Positions 7,330 through 15,343 of a stretch of 64,000 nt of DNA are shown here, piece after piece. A program made the translations under genes and the position numbers. The notes beneath the pieces were generated by a model. The model was not told the origin of the DNA, did no database searches, and saw only the letters and a program-made list of their open reading frames with translations. Each line of letters begins with the position of its first letter. Positions within the stretch are counted from its first letter, which is position 1. The stretch spans positions 790,388-854,387 of the forward strand of contig NZ_KZ686268.1 in assembly GCF_003029735.1 (NCBI RefSeq). The letters run 5' to 3'. The DNA is from Pedobacter yulinensis (lineage in GTDB: Bacteria; Bacteroidota; Bacteroidia; Sphingobacteriales; Sphingobacteriaceae).

Positions 7330-9615
7330 ATGCAAGACCACCAATCGCTCATCGCCCGCGAACTGCTCGTTGGCGAAAAGCAAGTACAGGCAACCATCGG
7401 ACTGTTAGACGAGGGCGCAACTGTGCCATTCATTAGCCGCTACCGGAAAGAAATGACCGGCAGCCTGGACGAAGTACAGGTGGCAGCGATCCGCGACCGG
7501 ATTCAGCAGCTGCGCGAGCTTGATAAACGGCGCGAGGCGATTCTCAGGTCATTGGCCGAAATGGGCAAATTAAACGCAGCGCTGGAAAAGGAAGTACGGG
7601 AGGCAGTTACCATGGCTGCCCTCGAAGATATTTACCTGCCATACAAACCCAAGCGCAAGACACGCGCCTCCATTGCCCGCGAAAAAGGGCTGGAGCCGCT
7701 CGCGTTTAAGTTGCTTGCCCAGGAGAATTTTGACCCTGAAGCTTTTGCCGCAACCTTTATCGATGCCGACAAAGGTGTGAACACCACACAGGAGGCTCTC
7801 GCCGGCGCACGCGATATCCTGGCCGAGCATATTTCTGAAAATGCCGAAGCCCGTACGCACATGCGATCCTATTTCCAGGAGAAAGCCACTTTCAAATCAG
7901 CCGTCATTAAGGGCAAAGAGGAAGAAGGCCAGAAGTACAAAGACTATTTTGAATGGGAAGAGCCGGTTAAGACAGCCGCTTCGCACCGGGTGCTTGCCAT
8001 GCGCCGGGGAGAAAAGGAACTTATTCTTCGCCTCGATGTATTGCCGCCGCAGGAGGGGGCAATTGAACTGCTTCATCGTCAATTTGTTACAGCCGGTAAC
8101 GCTGCAGCGGCGCAGGTTATGCTCGCTGTTGAAGACGGTTACAAGCGGCTGCTCGAACCGGCTATGGAAACCGAACTACGCGTGCAGAGCAAACAAAAGG
8201 CCGACGAAGAGGCCATACGTGTCTTTGCAGAAAATGCGCGTCAGCTGCTGCTTGCTGCACCTATGGGGCAAAAGAACACGCTGGCCATCGATCCCGGTTT
8301 CCGCACCGGGTGTAAGGTCGTTTGCCTGGACCGGCAGGGTAAGTTGCTTGAAAATAAAACCGTATATCCGCATACCGGGGCCGGGAACCAGAAAGAGGCG
8401 GCCCTGATCCTCGAGTCGCTTTGCAAAAAACACGAAATAGAAGCCATCGCCATCGGCAATGGCACGGCGGGCCGGGAAACGGAGGCTTTTGTACGATCGC
8501 TTAAAATCCAAAATGTCATGATTGTCATGGTAAATGAAAGCGGCGCGTCAATATATTCTGCCTCTGATGTAGCCCGCGAAGAATTTCCCGAGCATGACAT
8601 TACTGTTCGCGGTGCCGTATCGATTGGGCGGCGCCTCATGGATCCGCTGGCAGAACTGGTTAAGATCGATCCCAAATCGATCGGCGTAGGACAATACCAG
8701 CATGACGTGGATCAGGTTAAACTGCAGCAGGGACTTGATGATACCGTGATCAGTGCTGTTAACGCTGTGGGCGTTGAGCTGAACACAGCCTCAAAACAAA
8801 TTCTTGCCTATGTTTCCGGCCTCGGGCCGGCCCTGGCACAAAATATTGTAGAGTACCGGAATACCCATGGCGCTTTCAGGAATCGCGAAAGCCTGAAAAA
8901 AGTACCGCGCCTGGGTGAAAAAGCCTATGAACAGGCGGCAGGGTTTCTCCGCATCCGAAATGGGGAGAACGTACTCGATGGCAGCGGCGTTCACCCCGAA
9001 CGGTATGGCCTGCTGAACCGCATGAGTAAAGATCTGGGTACCACGGTAGCCGGCCTGATGGCTGACCCGGCGCTGAGGAAACAGATCAAGCTGCAACAGT
9101 ATGTCGATGCAGAAACCGGGCTCCCCACGCTTAATGATATCATGGCCGAACTGGCCAAACCCGGACGCGATCCGCGCGAGCAGTTCGAAGCATTCAGCTT
9201 TACAGATGGGGTAAACGATATTTCAGACCTGAAGCCAGGTATGAAATTGCCGGGCATCGTGACCAATATTACGAATTTCGGCGCGTTCGTCGATATTGGT
9301 GTGCACCAGGATGGGCTTGTCCACACCAGCCAGCTATCTAACCGCTATGTATCAAACCCGAACGACCTGGTCAAGGTAAACCAGCATGTGGAAGTGACGG
9401 TGATCGAAGTGGATGTTCAGCGCAGAAGAATATCGCTCTCTATGAAGAAAGAAGAGCAGTCCACGCCAAAAAAAGCACGCGATCATGGCCGGCGTAAACA
9501 GGACGAAAAAGGGAAAACAGGCGATCAGCGGCCCGGCGGGTTTCAGAAAAAACAAAAGGACGCTGATGGCGACCTGCAGGAAAAGCTGGCTAAACTGAAA
9601 GGGCTATTTAAATAG
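7330..9615 (+). CDS. tex: Tex-like RNA-binding transcription accessory protein
   Basis: A 761-residue homologue of Tex, a nucleic-acid-binding protein linked to transcription and tolerance of stress in other bacteria. In order: N-terminal helical region, YqgF/RNase H-like domain (about 320-450, containing AIDPGFRTGCKV), helix-hairpin-helix region (LGPALAQNIVEYRNTHGAFRNRESL), and a C-terminal S1 domain (PGIVTNITNFGAFVDIGVHQ). A basic tail rich in Lys/Gln follows. ATG at 7330 chosen because Tex proteins start just before the IARELLVGEKQV segment. A TANNTTTG match (TAACTTTG, 7301-7308) lies 20 bp upstream. The stop codon directly abuts that of the convergent Lrp gene. Confidence 0.93.
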   Translation: MQDHQSLIARELLVGEKQVQATIGLLDEGATVPFISRYRKEMTGSLDEVQVAAIRDRIQQLRELDKRREAILRSLAEMGKLNAALEKEVREAVTMAALEDIYLPYKPKRKTRASIAREKGLEPLAFKLLAQENFDPEAFAATFIDADKGVNTTQEALAGARDILAEHISENAEARTHMRSYFQEKATFKSAVIKGKEEEGQKYKDYFEWEEPVKTAASHRVLAMRRGEKELILRLDVLPPQEGAIELLHRQFVTAGNAAAAQVMLAVEDGYKRLLEPAMETELRVQSKQKADEEAIRVFAENARQLLLAAPMGQKNTLAIDPGFRTGCKVVCLDRQGKLLENKTVYPHTGAGNQKEAALILESLCKKHEIEAIAIGNGTAGRETEAFVRSLKIQNVMIVMVNESGASIYSASDVAREEFPEHDITVRGAVSIGRRLMDPLAELVKIDPKSIGVGQYQHDVDQVKLQQGLDDTVISAVNAVGVELNTASKQILAYVSGLGPALAQNIVEYRNTHGAFRNRESLKKVPRLGEKAYEQAAGFLRIRNGENVLDGSGVHPERYGLLNRMSKDLGTTVAGLMADPALRKQIKLQQYVDAETGLPTLNDIMAELAKPGRDPREQFEAFSFTDGVNDISDLKPGMKLPGIVTNITNFGAFVDIGVHQDGLVHTSQLSNRYVSNPNDLVKVNQHVEVTVIEVDVQRRRISLSMKKEEQSTPKKARDHGRRKQDEKGKTGDQRPGGFQKKQKDADGDLQEKLAKLKGLFK

Positions 9616-10092
9616 CTAGCCCAGCTCGATCTGTCTTCGGATGCTTTCTTCCAGTGAGATCAGGGTTTCAGTGCGCTGAATGCCCGGCACCGCCTGGATC
9701 TCCTCGTTCAAAACATGTCTGAGGTGCGCCGTGTCGCGACAAATGATCTTTGCAAACATGCTGTACGCGCCCGTGGTATAATGCAGTTCGACCACCTCTT
9801 TGATCTTGCTCAGCTGTGCAACCGCATCTTTATACTGGATGCCTTTTTCCAGGTAAATCCCGAGAAATGCACAGATATCGAAACCGGCCTTCTGCGGATC
9901 AATAATGAGGTGTGAACCCCTGATGATGCCCATTTCCTGCAGTTTTTTCATCCTGACGTGGATGGTCCCGCCCGATACGATGAGGTCTTTTGCGATTTCC
10001 GTATACGGCTTTGTAGCATCCTGCATCAGCTGTTTTAAGATATCGATGTCAAGGTTATCAATATCTAAATTTTGACTTTCCCTTTTGCTCAT
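9616..10092 (-). CDS. Lrp/AsnC-family transcriptional regulator
   Basis: 158 residues. An N-terminal winged helix-turn-helix (LDIDILKQLMQDATKPYTEIAKDL, then GTIHVRMKKLQEMGII) is followed by the ligand-binding RAM/AsnC domain (residues 70-155, with VVELHYTTGAYSMFAKIICRD). Such proteins form dimers and octamers and sense amino acids. The upstream region has TTTGAT-A-ATCAAA (10104-10116), an AT-rich dyad of the kind Lrp proteins bind, so autoregulation is plausible. The gene diverges from the tRNA-like RNA unit. Ligand unknown. Confidence 0.9.
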   Translation of the reverse strand: MSKRESQNLDIDNLDIDILKQLMQDATKPYTEIAKDLIVSGGTIHVRMKKLQEMGIIRGSHLIIDPQKAGFDICAFLGIYLEKGIQYKDAVAQLSKIKEVVELHYTTGAYSMFAKIICRDTAHLRHVLNEEIQAVPGIQRTETLISLEESIRRQIELG

Positions 10093-10103
10093 TGGTTTGG
10101 TAT

Positions 10104-10116
10104 TTGATAATCAAAT
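10104..10116. promoter_or_regulatory. AT-rich dyad, candidate Lrp operator
   Basis: TTTGAT-A-ATCAAA is a perfect 6-bp inverted repeat between the Lrp/AsnC gene and the divergent RNA unit; another dyad, ATTTTTGTAAAAAT, follows at 10133-10146. Binding is inferred from position only. Confidence 0.4.
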
Positions 10117-10165
10117 TCAAAAATGATTATTATTTTTGTAAAAATAAAATTAAATGTTTAAAATA

Positions 10166-10197
10166 TTTGTAACGTATTAGAACATCCCTTACATTTG
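10166..10197 (+). promoter_or_regulatory. Bacteroidota-type promoter of the tRNA-like RNA unit
   Basis: TTTG at 10166-10169 and TACATTTG at 10190-10197, 20 bp apart, match the -33 TTTG and -7 TANNTTTG consensus. Transcription would start near 10203, at a 7-bp stem (AAGCAAC 10202-10208 with GTTGCTT 10236-10242). Confidence 0.75.
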
Positions 10198-10255
10198 TAT
10201 CAAGCAACAGTAAAAAGGTACGTTCTTTCAAAGCCGTTGCTTCAATGTAACATAC

Positions 10256-10365
10256 TGTAGGGTGGTGAAACAGGCAGACACACCTCCTTGTCTCGGTGGC
10301 GGAGAAACTGGAAAAATCGGCAACGATCTAACCACTCCTTGAAGGTTCGATTCCTTCCCCTACAG
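10256..10365 (+). tRNA. Atypical class II tRNA-like RNA 1, apparent anticodon GUC
   Basis: A 110-nt cloverleaf. Acceptor TGTAGGG pairs with CCCTACA (10358-10364), followed by G73. A 3-bp D stem (GTG/CAC) has a GG-containing loop. The anticodon arm is CCTCC-TTGTCTC-GGTGG with one central T-T mismatch. The T arm is GAAGG-TTCGATT-CCTTC. The variable arm (10300-10340) is long: GGAG pairs with CTCC, and inside it ATCG-GCAA-CGAT forms a GNRA-capped hairpin. The loop at 10288-10294 places GTC (10290-10292) as anticodon, i.e. aspartate, on a leucine/serine-like scaffold. G2:C71, G10, C38 and G73, known aspartate identity nucleotides in E. coli, are all present. No CCA is encoded. Could instead be a nonfunctional tRNA or a regulatory mimic. 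Confidence 0.7.
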
Positions 10366-10366
10366 C

Positions 10367-10383
10367 TTCAGCAACTTGCTGAA
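10367..10383 (+). other. Hairpin between the two tRNA-like RNAs
   Basis: TTCAGCA-ACT-TGCTGAA is a perfect 7-bp stem with a 3-nt loop in the 24-nt spacer between the two RNAs. It could guide processing of the joint transcript; that is inference. Confidence 0.5.
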
Positions 10384-10389
10384 CAATCA

Positions 10390-10531
10390 TGTTGGGTGGT
10401 GAAATTGGCAGACACACCTCCTTGTCTCGGTGGTGGGGATTACGGGATAAACGCAGTTTATGGGTTGACCACAAATTAATTTTTGAACTGTAGCTAACTA
10501 CCCCTTGAAGGTTCGACTCCTTCCCCAACAG
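10390..10531 (+). tRNA. Atypical class II tRNA-like RNA 2, apparent anticodon GUC, giant variable arm
   Basis: A 142-nt paralogue of RNA 1 with the same D arm 3' half, anticodon arm (anticodon 10424-10426) and T arm. Acceptor TGTTGGG pairs with CCCAACA, then G73. Compared with RNA 1, the fourth acceptor pair switches from A-T to T-A, and a variable-arm closing pair switches from A-T to G-C, so base pairing is kept. The variable arm (10434-10506) is about 73 nt: GGGG pairs with CCCC, and within it ATAAAC-GCA-GTTTAT and GTAG-CTAA-CTAC form hairpins. The same aspartate identity nucleotides are present. A normal tRNA-Asp exists elsewhere in the window, so this is not the main decoder. Confidence 0.7.
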
Positions 10532-10564
10532 CAGTTTTTTTATGAATAATAAGTTAGTTAAATT

Positions 10565-10600
10565 GAGCGAACTTGGATGAGTTCGCTCTTTTTATTTTCA
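10565..10600 (+). terminator. Rho-independent terminator of the tRNA-like RNA unit
   Basis: GAGCGAAC (10565-10572) and GTTCGCTC (10581-10588) form a perfect 8-bp stem followed by TTTTTATTTT. It closes a unit of about 390 nt. From here to 10862 I see no gene, only GC-mixed sequence. Confidence 0.9.
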
Positions 10601-10862
10601 GGCACTTGTTTTCAAAACAATTTCTCCCGCATTTATTCCCACCCGTATACCAGGCGCTCAACTTGTCGTAAAAAGGCTGACTCCCGTAGCGCCTTTGCGG
10701 CCCGCAACGTCATTCCGTAACACCTGTCCTTGCCGTCCATACATCTGGTCCGGCTGCAATTCGTTTCTGTGAAATTCAATTGTTTACATGTGGCAGTCAT
10801 GGCTTCGGCTTTTTGCCGGCTGGCTGGCCATGCGGCCCGTTTTGAGGAGTGCCAGATGAAAC

Positions 10863-10890
10863 AGGCTTCCGGATACTGATCCCGGAAGCC
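10863..10890 (-). terminator. Hairpin downstream of the amidohydrolase-like gene
   Basis: CAGGCTTCCGG and CCGGAAGCCTG form a long stem just past the stop codon of the minus-strand gene ending at 10898. The following T-run on the minus strand is short (TTTC), so it may act as a 3' stabilising structure as much as a terminator. Confidence 0.6.
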
Positions 10891-10897
10891 TGATGCG

Positions 10898-12205
10898 CTA
10901 TTTGCCGCTGTACTTATCCGAGAACTTTTTATCGAGCTGTTTATGCAGGTTGTCGAGGTTTATGTCTCTTCCCTGTATAAAAGCCTTTTCTACCTGGTTG
11001 GTTTTCATGTCGAGCGCATCGCCCGCCGAAATGAATAGTGTAGCATCCTTGCCGGCTTCCAGGCTGCCGGTTGTCTGGTCAATGCCCAGTATCTTAGCTG
11101 TGTTCAGCGTTACGGCGCTAAGCGCTTTTTCGCGGTCCATTCCCCAGGCAGCGGCCGTACCGGCCATAAAAGGCAGGTTTCGCTGCTGCCAGTAGCCGTC
11201 AATGCTGAGTACAACGGTCAGGCCGGCATTGGCAAGCAGGGCTGCGTTTTTGTAGGGCATGTTTACGTCGTCGTCATTGTTGGCTGGCAGTGAGTGCGGC
11301 TGTTTTACCACAACGGGTACATTGTGTTCCTTCAGGAAGTCGGCTACCAAAAAAGCCTCGTCCCCGCCCACCAGAACCGGTGTAAGGTTCATCGATTTTG
11401 CGAAACGGACTGCCGCAACAATATCCTTTTGAGAGTCGGCTGTAACAAACAGCCTTGCTTTTCCGCTAAACAGCCGCTTCATGGCTTCGAACCTGGTGTT
11501 TGTTGCGTCGGGTTTGTCCAGCTCGGCATATGCTTTGGCTTCTGTAAAAAAGCCGCTCAGCTCGTCGATAGCCCGGTTGGTTGCTTCCTGCAAGGCCTCT
11601 GGCGATTGCTGCATCCTGCCAAAGCCGGCCCTGAACCTGGGGGTTTGCGGCCAGTTCAGGTGAATCGCATCATCCCTGCGGATGGCTGCATCTTCCCAAT
11701 TCCAGGCGTCGAGCTGGACCACAGACGAACTGCCTGCAAGGACACCACCCTGAGGGGTAACCTGAGCCATGAGCACCCCGTTGCTGCGCAGCGTCGGCTG
11801 GACTTTCGAATCGGTATTGTAAGCAATGAGCGATCTGATATGCGGGTTGAAATTGCCGATCTCACGAAAATCGAGCGTTGCTTTTACAGCTTCAATTTCT
11901 GTAAGACCCAGGTTGGTTACCGGCGCAATGAAACCCGGATACAGGTGTTTCCCGCTTGCATTGATCACTGTGGCATCTGAAGGCGCCTGGCCGTTTGCGC
12001 TGACTGAGGTGATCTTGCCCTTGCTGAAAACAAGGGTGCCGTTCTGGATCACTGTGCCGTTGCCCACATGTACCGTGGCGCCAGTTATTGCGATCGTTTT
12101 TTCCTGCTTTTTTGCCGGCGATATGTTAGCCTGTGCAAAAGCCTGGAGGCCTGCCGCAGCCAGTGACAACGACAGCATGTATTTTGTAATATGTAACTTG
12201 TTCAT
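10898..12205 (-). CDS. Secreted amidohydrolase-fold protein lacking the HxH metal motif
   Basis: 435 residues with a signal peptide (MNKLHITKYMLSLSLAAAGLQAFAQ) and an imidazolonepropionase-like layout: N-terminal beta-sandwich (VHVGNGTVIQNGTLVFSKGKI), barrel, and C-terminal AVTLNTAKILGI...GSLEAGKDATLFI. The first barrel strand, where active enzymes have HxH after PGFID, reads PGFIAPVTNLGL, so two metal ligands are lost. Catalysis as a classical metal hydrolase is therefore doubtful. It sits 13 bp downstream of a larger amidohydrolase and is probably co-transcribed with it, perhaps as a partner subunit. Start at ATG 12205 fits the signal peptide. Confidence 0.8.
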   Translation of the reverse strand: MNKLHITKYMLSLSLAAAGLQAFAQANISPAKKQEKTIAITGATVHVGNGTVIQNGTLVFSKGKITSVSANGQAPSDATVINASGKHLYPGFIAPVTNLGLTEIEAVKATLDFREIGNFNPHIRSLIAYNTDSKVQPTLRSNGVLMAQVTPQGGVLAGSSSVVQLDAWNWEDAAIRRDDAIHLNWPQTPRFRAGFGRMQQSPEALQEATNRAIDELSGFFTEAKAYAELDKPDATNTRFEAMKRLFSGKARLFVTADSQKDIVAAVRFAKSMNLTPVLVGGDEAFLVADFLKEHNVPVVVKQPHSLPANNDDDVNMPYKNAALLANAGLTVVLSIDGYWQQRNLPFMAGTAAAWGMDREKALSAVTLNTAKILGIDQTTGSLEAGKDATLFISAGDALDMKTNQVEKAFIQGRDINLDNLHKQLDKKFSDKYSGK

Positions 12206-12218
12206 AATTGCCTGATTT

Positions 12219-15200
12219 TTAATGTTGATGTGCGGTTGCCTGATCCAGTTCTGCTGCGTAATCTTCGAGCGTTTCGCAGTTGTAAAGCCGTGGTGCCTCG
12301 GCTGCCGGCCGCTGGGTACGGGCACCCTTGTTTTTGCTGTCCAGCATTTTTTGGATCAGCCGTGCGCGCTCTGTCTGTTGTGTCTTGCGGATCTGCTCAT
12401 CGCGCGACATGTCCCAGTAAGGAATGCCATCGACAAAAGTTTTCTCTGCCTTTGCGTAAATAGACAGGGGGTGGTCTGACCATAGCACCACATCGGCGTC
12501 TTTACCAGGTTTCAGGCTGCCAACCCGGTCAGCAATGTGAAGCATCCTGGCCGGGTTCAGCGTAACAAATTTCAGGGCATCTTCTTCGGGAACACCACCG
12601 TACAGCACCGCTTTGCCGGCCTCCTGGTTCAGCCGGCGCGCCATTTCTGCGTCGTCTGAATTGAAAGCCGTTGTTATGCCCACATTGTGCATGATTTTTC
12701 CGTTATAAGGAATGGCTTCGGCCACTTCATACTTGTACGCCCACCAGTCAGAAAAAGTTGAGGCAGCAATGCCGTGTGCCTTCATCTTATCGGCTACTTT
12801 ATAGCCTTCAAGAATGTGCGTAAAGGTATTGATCTTAAAGCCAAGGCTGTCGGCTACATTGATGAGCATGTTGATCTCAGACTGCACATAAGAATGGCAG
12901 GTAATGAAACGCTTGTTGTTCAGGATTTCAACAAGGGCATCAAGTTCAAGGTCTCGACGTACGTTATTACCTTTGATCTTCATGGCTTTCTCGTATTCCT
13001 TTGCCCGGGTAAATCCATCAACATAGGTCTGTTCAACACCCATGCGTGTAACCGGGAACCGGGCGCCGGTGCCAAAATTACTTTGCTTTACGTTTTCGCC
13101 CAGTGCAAACTTGATGAAACCGTCGCTTCCGGCAAATTTCAGTTCTTCGGGATTTTTGCCCCAGCGAAGTTTGATGAGTTGAGATTGCCCGCCGATCGGG
13201 TTGGCCGATCCGTGAAGGATGTGCGAAGTGGTTACCCCACCAGCCAACTGCCGATAAATGTTTACATCCTCTGAATTGATGATGTCGGCGATCCGCACCT
13301 CAGCCGACGAGGATTGCGCACCCTCGTTAATGCCGCCGGTTCCGGCGATGTGCGAATGCTCATCGATAATGCCTGCAGTAACATGTTTACCGGTACCGTC
13401 AATGACCACAGCACCGCCGGCGCCCAGGTTCTGGCCAACAGCTTTGATCTTACCCCCCGAGAGCAGAATGTCGGCGTTTTTCAAAACGCCTTCCTTTTCA
13501 TTTGTCCAGATGGTTGCATTTCTAATCAGCACAGACTCCTGCCGCGGGGCTTCTTCGTAACCAAAGGCGCCAAACGGAAAGATCAGTTTTTCCTGTGCCA
13601 ACTGTGGTCTGGCCTCTTCTTTGATCGCATCGGCCTTCGCCGCTTCTTTAAAGGTGGCCGACCATTTACCGCTTGTACCATCGGGCAATGCAGACTCGCC
13701 TTTCATGGCCAGGGGATTTACCGAGGTTACATAGCCGCTTAAGCGAACATTTCCTGCCGGGCTCTTTTTTGAGTTGAAAGAAATGGAGATCCAGTCGCCG
13801 TTGCGGCTAAAGCTGGCTGTTGACTTCAGGCTGTCGGTCCCGCTCCGTTCTACGGTCGCCACAGACCCGCCGCCGGTACCCGAGATACGCAGGACCGCCG
13901 AGGCGAGACCATCTATATTCAGGTTGTACGTGCCCTTCAGGTCTGAGACATTCATTTTGCTGACCTGATATTTCTTTCCCTGAACCCAATTTTCGAAAAT
14001 GATGTTGTCTTTCCTGAAAAGGGGACCCGAAGTAATGATGAAGTTGGCGAGTTTGCCTTTTTCCAGCGTACCCACCTGGTCGGCTATGCCAAGAAAAGTG
14101 GCGGGATTTTGTGTAATGGCCTTCAGCGCCTGCTGCTCTGAAAGACCGTTTTCAATGGCCGCGCGCAGGTTGCTCCAAAAGTCGCGCACGTTTTCAAGGC
14201 CGAAAGCCGTGATGGCAAAGGGGATGCCGGCTTTTTCAAGTGCAGCCGGGTTGCCGGGAGCCATTTCCCAGGCTTTCATCTGTGCCAGGGTAATGTTACG
14301 TGCTTCGGCAGGGTCTTCCACATCGTAGGCTTTGGGAAAAGCGATCGGAATAATCAGGCTTGCGCCGGTAGCTTTTACTTCTGCAATGCGCTGGTATTCA
14401 TCACCGCCAGACTTGATAAGGTATTTTTTACCAAACTCTTTGGCTATTTTATCTGCGCGGAGCGTATTGGCCCAGCCATCCGCTTCGAACAATTGCGGAA
14501 GCGTCTGCTGTTTGTTAAATTCTTCCAGCGATATGTTGTACTCTTCTTTCTGGCTGCCATACCATTTCGCATCGTAATACGTTTGGCGAAGCAGGGCAAT
14601 TGATCCCATGAGCGAAGTGGGGTAATCGTTCTTAGAACTGCCTTTGCTGAACGAGTAGTTTGCTGCGGTCCGGTCTTTTATAAACGTGCTGTTGTCGGTC
14701 TCGCCGGTCAGGGAAACAGCGGCAGATGTGCCGCGTGCTATGCCATCCCGATTCACGACATTGACACTCCCGAAACCGGCCTTGCGCAATTCATCGGCTT
14801 TTTTCGCATCGCTGCTGAAGATGGCACGCACCTCTGTTTCAGGCCTGATGGCTTCGTTCCAGTTATATGGCCCTTTCTTCGTCGAAACAAAGATCGATTG
14901 CCGGCTGCCAAAGCCACCGCCTTCGCGCTGGGCCTCGGCCGTGCCATAGGTGCTGAAGGCATCGACGAGTGAGGGATAGATGTACTTTCCTTTCAGGTCA
15001 ATGGTGGTATACCCTTTAGGTACACTGATACCCTGCCCAACGCCGGTAATTTGCCGGCCTTTGACCAGGAGCGTTCCGTTGGAAATGGTCTGACCAGAAC
15101 TGACAACGATATTTGCATTGGTAAAGGCATACAGGCGGGGCCTGATATCATACGATCCGTTTACCGGAAAGGTTTCTTGCGCCACCAGGTTGCTGACGGT

Positions 15201-15236
15201 AAACACCAGCAAAAAAAACAGTAGAGTTTTCTTCAT
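12219..15236 (-). CDS. Secreted two-domain amidohydrolase (one degenerate, one intact site)
   Basis: 1005 residues after signal peptide MKKTLLFFLLVFTVSNLVAQ. Two imidazolonepropionase-like amidohydrolase units are fused. The first (about 25-430) has YPSLVDAFSTYG where HxH should be and looks inactive; it ends with AITQNPATFLGIADQVGTLEKGK. A beta-rich linker follows (about 430-560). The second (about 570-980) keeps GIIDEHSHIAGTGG with HxH, FITCHSYVQSE, and FNSDDAEMARRL with the final Asp. Likely a periplasmic metal-dependent hydrolase acting on an unknown amide or dipeptide. It forms a pair with the smaller amidohydrolase-like gene downstream. Confidence 0.87.
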   Translation of the reverse strand: MKKTLLFFLLVFTVSNLVAQETFPVNGSYDIRPRLYAFTNANIVVSSGQTISNGTLLVKGRQITGVGQGISVPKGYTTIDLKGKYIYPSLVDAFSTYGTAEAQREGGGFGSRQSIFVSTKKGPYNWNEAIRPETEVRAIFSSDAKKADELRKAGFGSVNVVNRDGIARGTSAAVSLTGETDNSTFIKDRTAANYSFSKGSSKNDYPTSLMGSIALLRQTYYDAKWYGSQKEEYNISLEEFNKQQTLPQLFEADGWANTLRADKIAKEFGKKYLIKSGGDEYQRIAEVKATGASLIIPIAFPKAYDVEDPAEARNITLAQMKAWEMAPGNPAALEKAGIPFAITAFGLENVRDFWSNLRAAIENGLSEQQALKAITQNPATFLGIADQVGTLEKGKLANFIITSGPLFRKDNIIFENWVQGKKYQVSKMNVSDLKGTYNLNIDGLASAVLRISGTGGGSVATVERSGTDSLKSTASFSRNGDWISISFNSKKSPAGNVRLSGYVTSVNPLAMKGESALPDGTSGKWSATFKEAAKADAIKEEARPQLAQEKLIFPFGAFGYEEAPRQESVLIRNATIWTNEKEGVLKNADILLSGGKIKAVGQNLGAGGAVVIDGTGKHVTAGIIDEHSHIAGTGGINEGAQSSSAEVRIADIINSEDVNIYRQLAGGVTTSHILHGSANPIGGQSQLIKLRWGKNPEELKFAGSDGFIKFALGENVKQSNFGTGARFPVTRMGVEQTYVDGFTRAKEYEKAMKIKGNNVRRDLELDALVEILNNKRFITCHSYVQSEINMLINVADSLGFKINTFTHILEGYKVADKMKAHGIAASTFSDWWAYKYEVAEAIPYNGKIMHNVGITTAFNSDDAEMARRLNQEAGKAVLYGGVPEEDALKFVTLNPARMLHIADRVGSLKPGKDADVVLWSDHPLSIYAKAEKTFVDGIPYWDMSRDEQIRKTQQTERARLIQKMLDSKNKGARTQRPAAEAPRLYNCETLEDYAAELDQATAHQH

Positions 15237-15343
15237 GAATTCATTAGTTTGATTGTTTAAAACTAATATAAATTAATGTTCCAGCCCGAACATCACACGC
15301 ATTTTACTTTTTATGGCTTACATTTGGCATAAAAAAGCGGTTT

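Noticed and set aside
7168..7383. Short minus-strand reading frame upstream of tex
   Set aside because: No family similarity, overlaps the tex promoter and start; composition looks noncoding.
10283..10299. Reading the tRNA-like anticodon arm as a leucine tRNA
   Set aside because: The scaffold resembles Leu tRNAs, but no Leu anticodon fits in a 7-nt loop with the observed stem, and the discriminator is G, not the A required by leucyl-tRNA synthetase.
10651..10790. Possible further copy of the GC-rich repeat (minus strand)
   Set aside because: Some shared words (GCAGC, GCAAGGAC, GCGGGCCGC) but no ordered alignment with copies A-D that I can defend.
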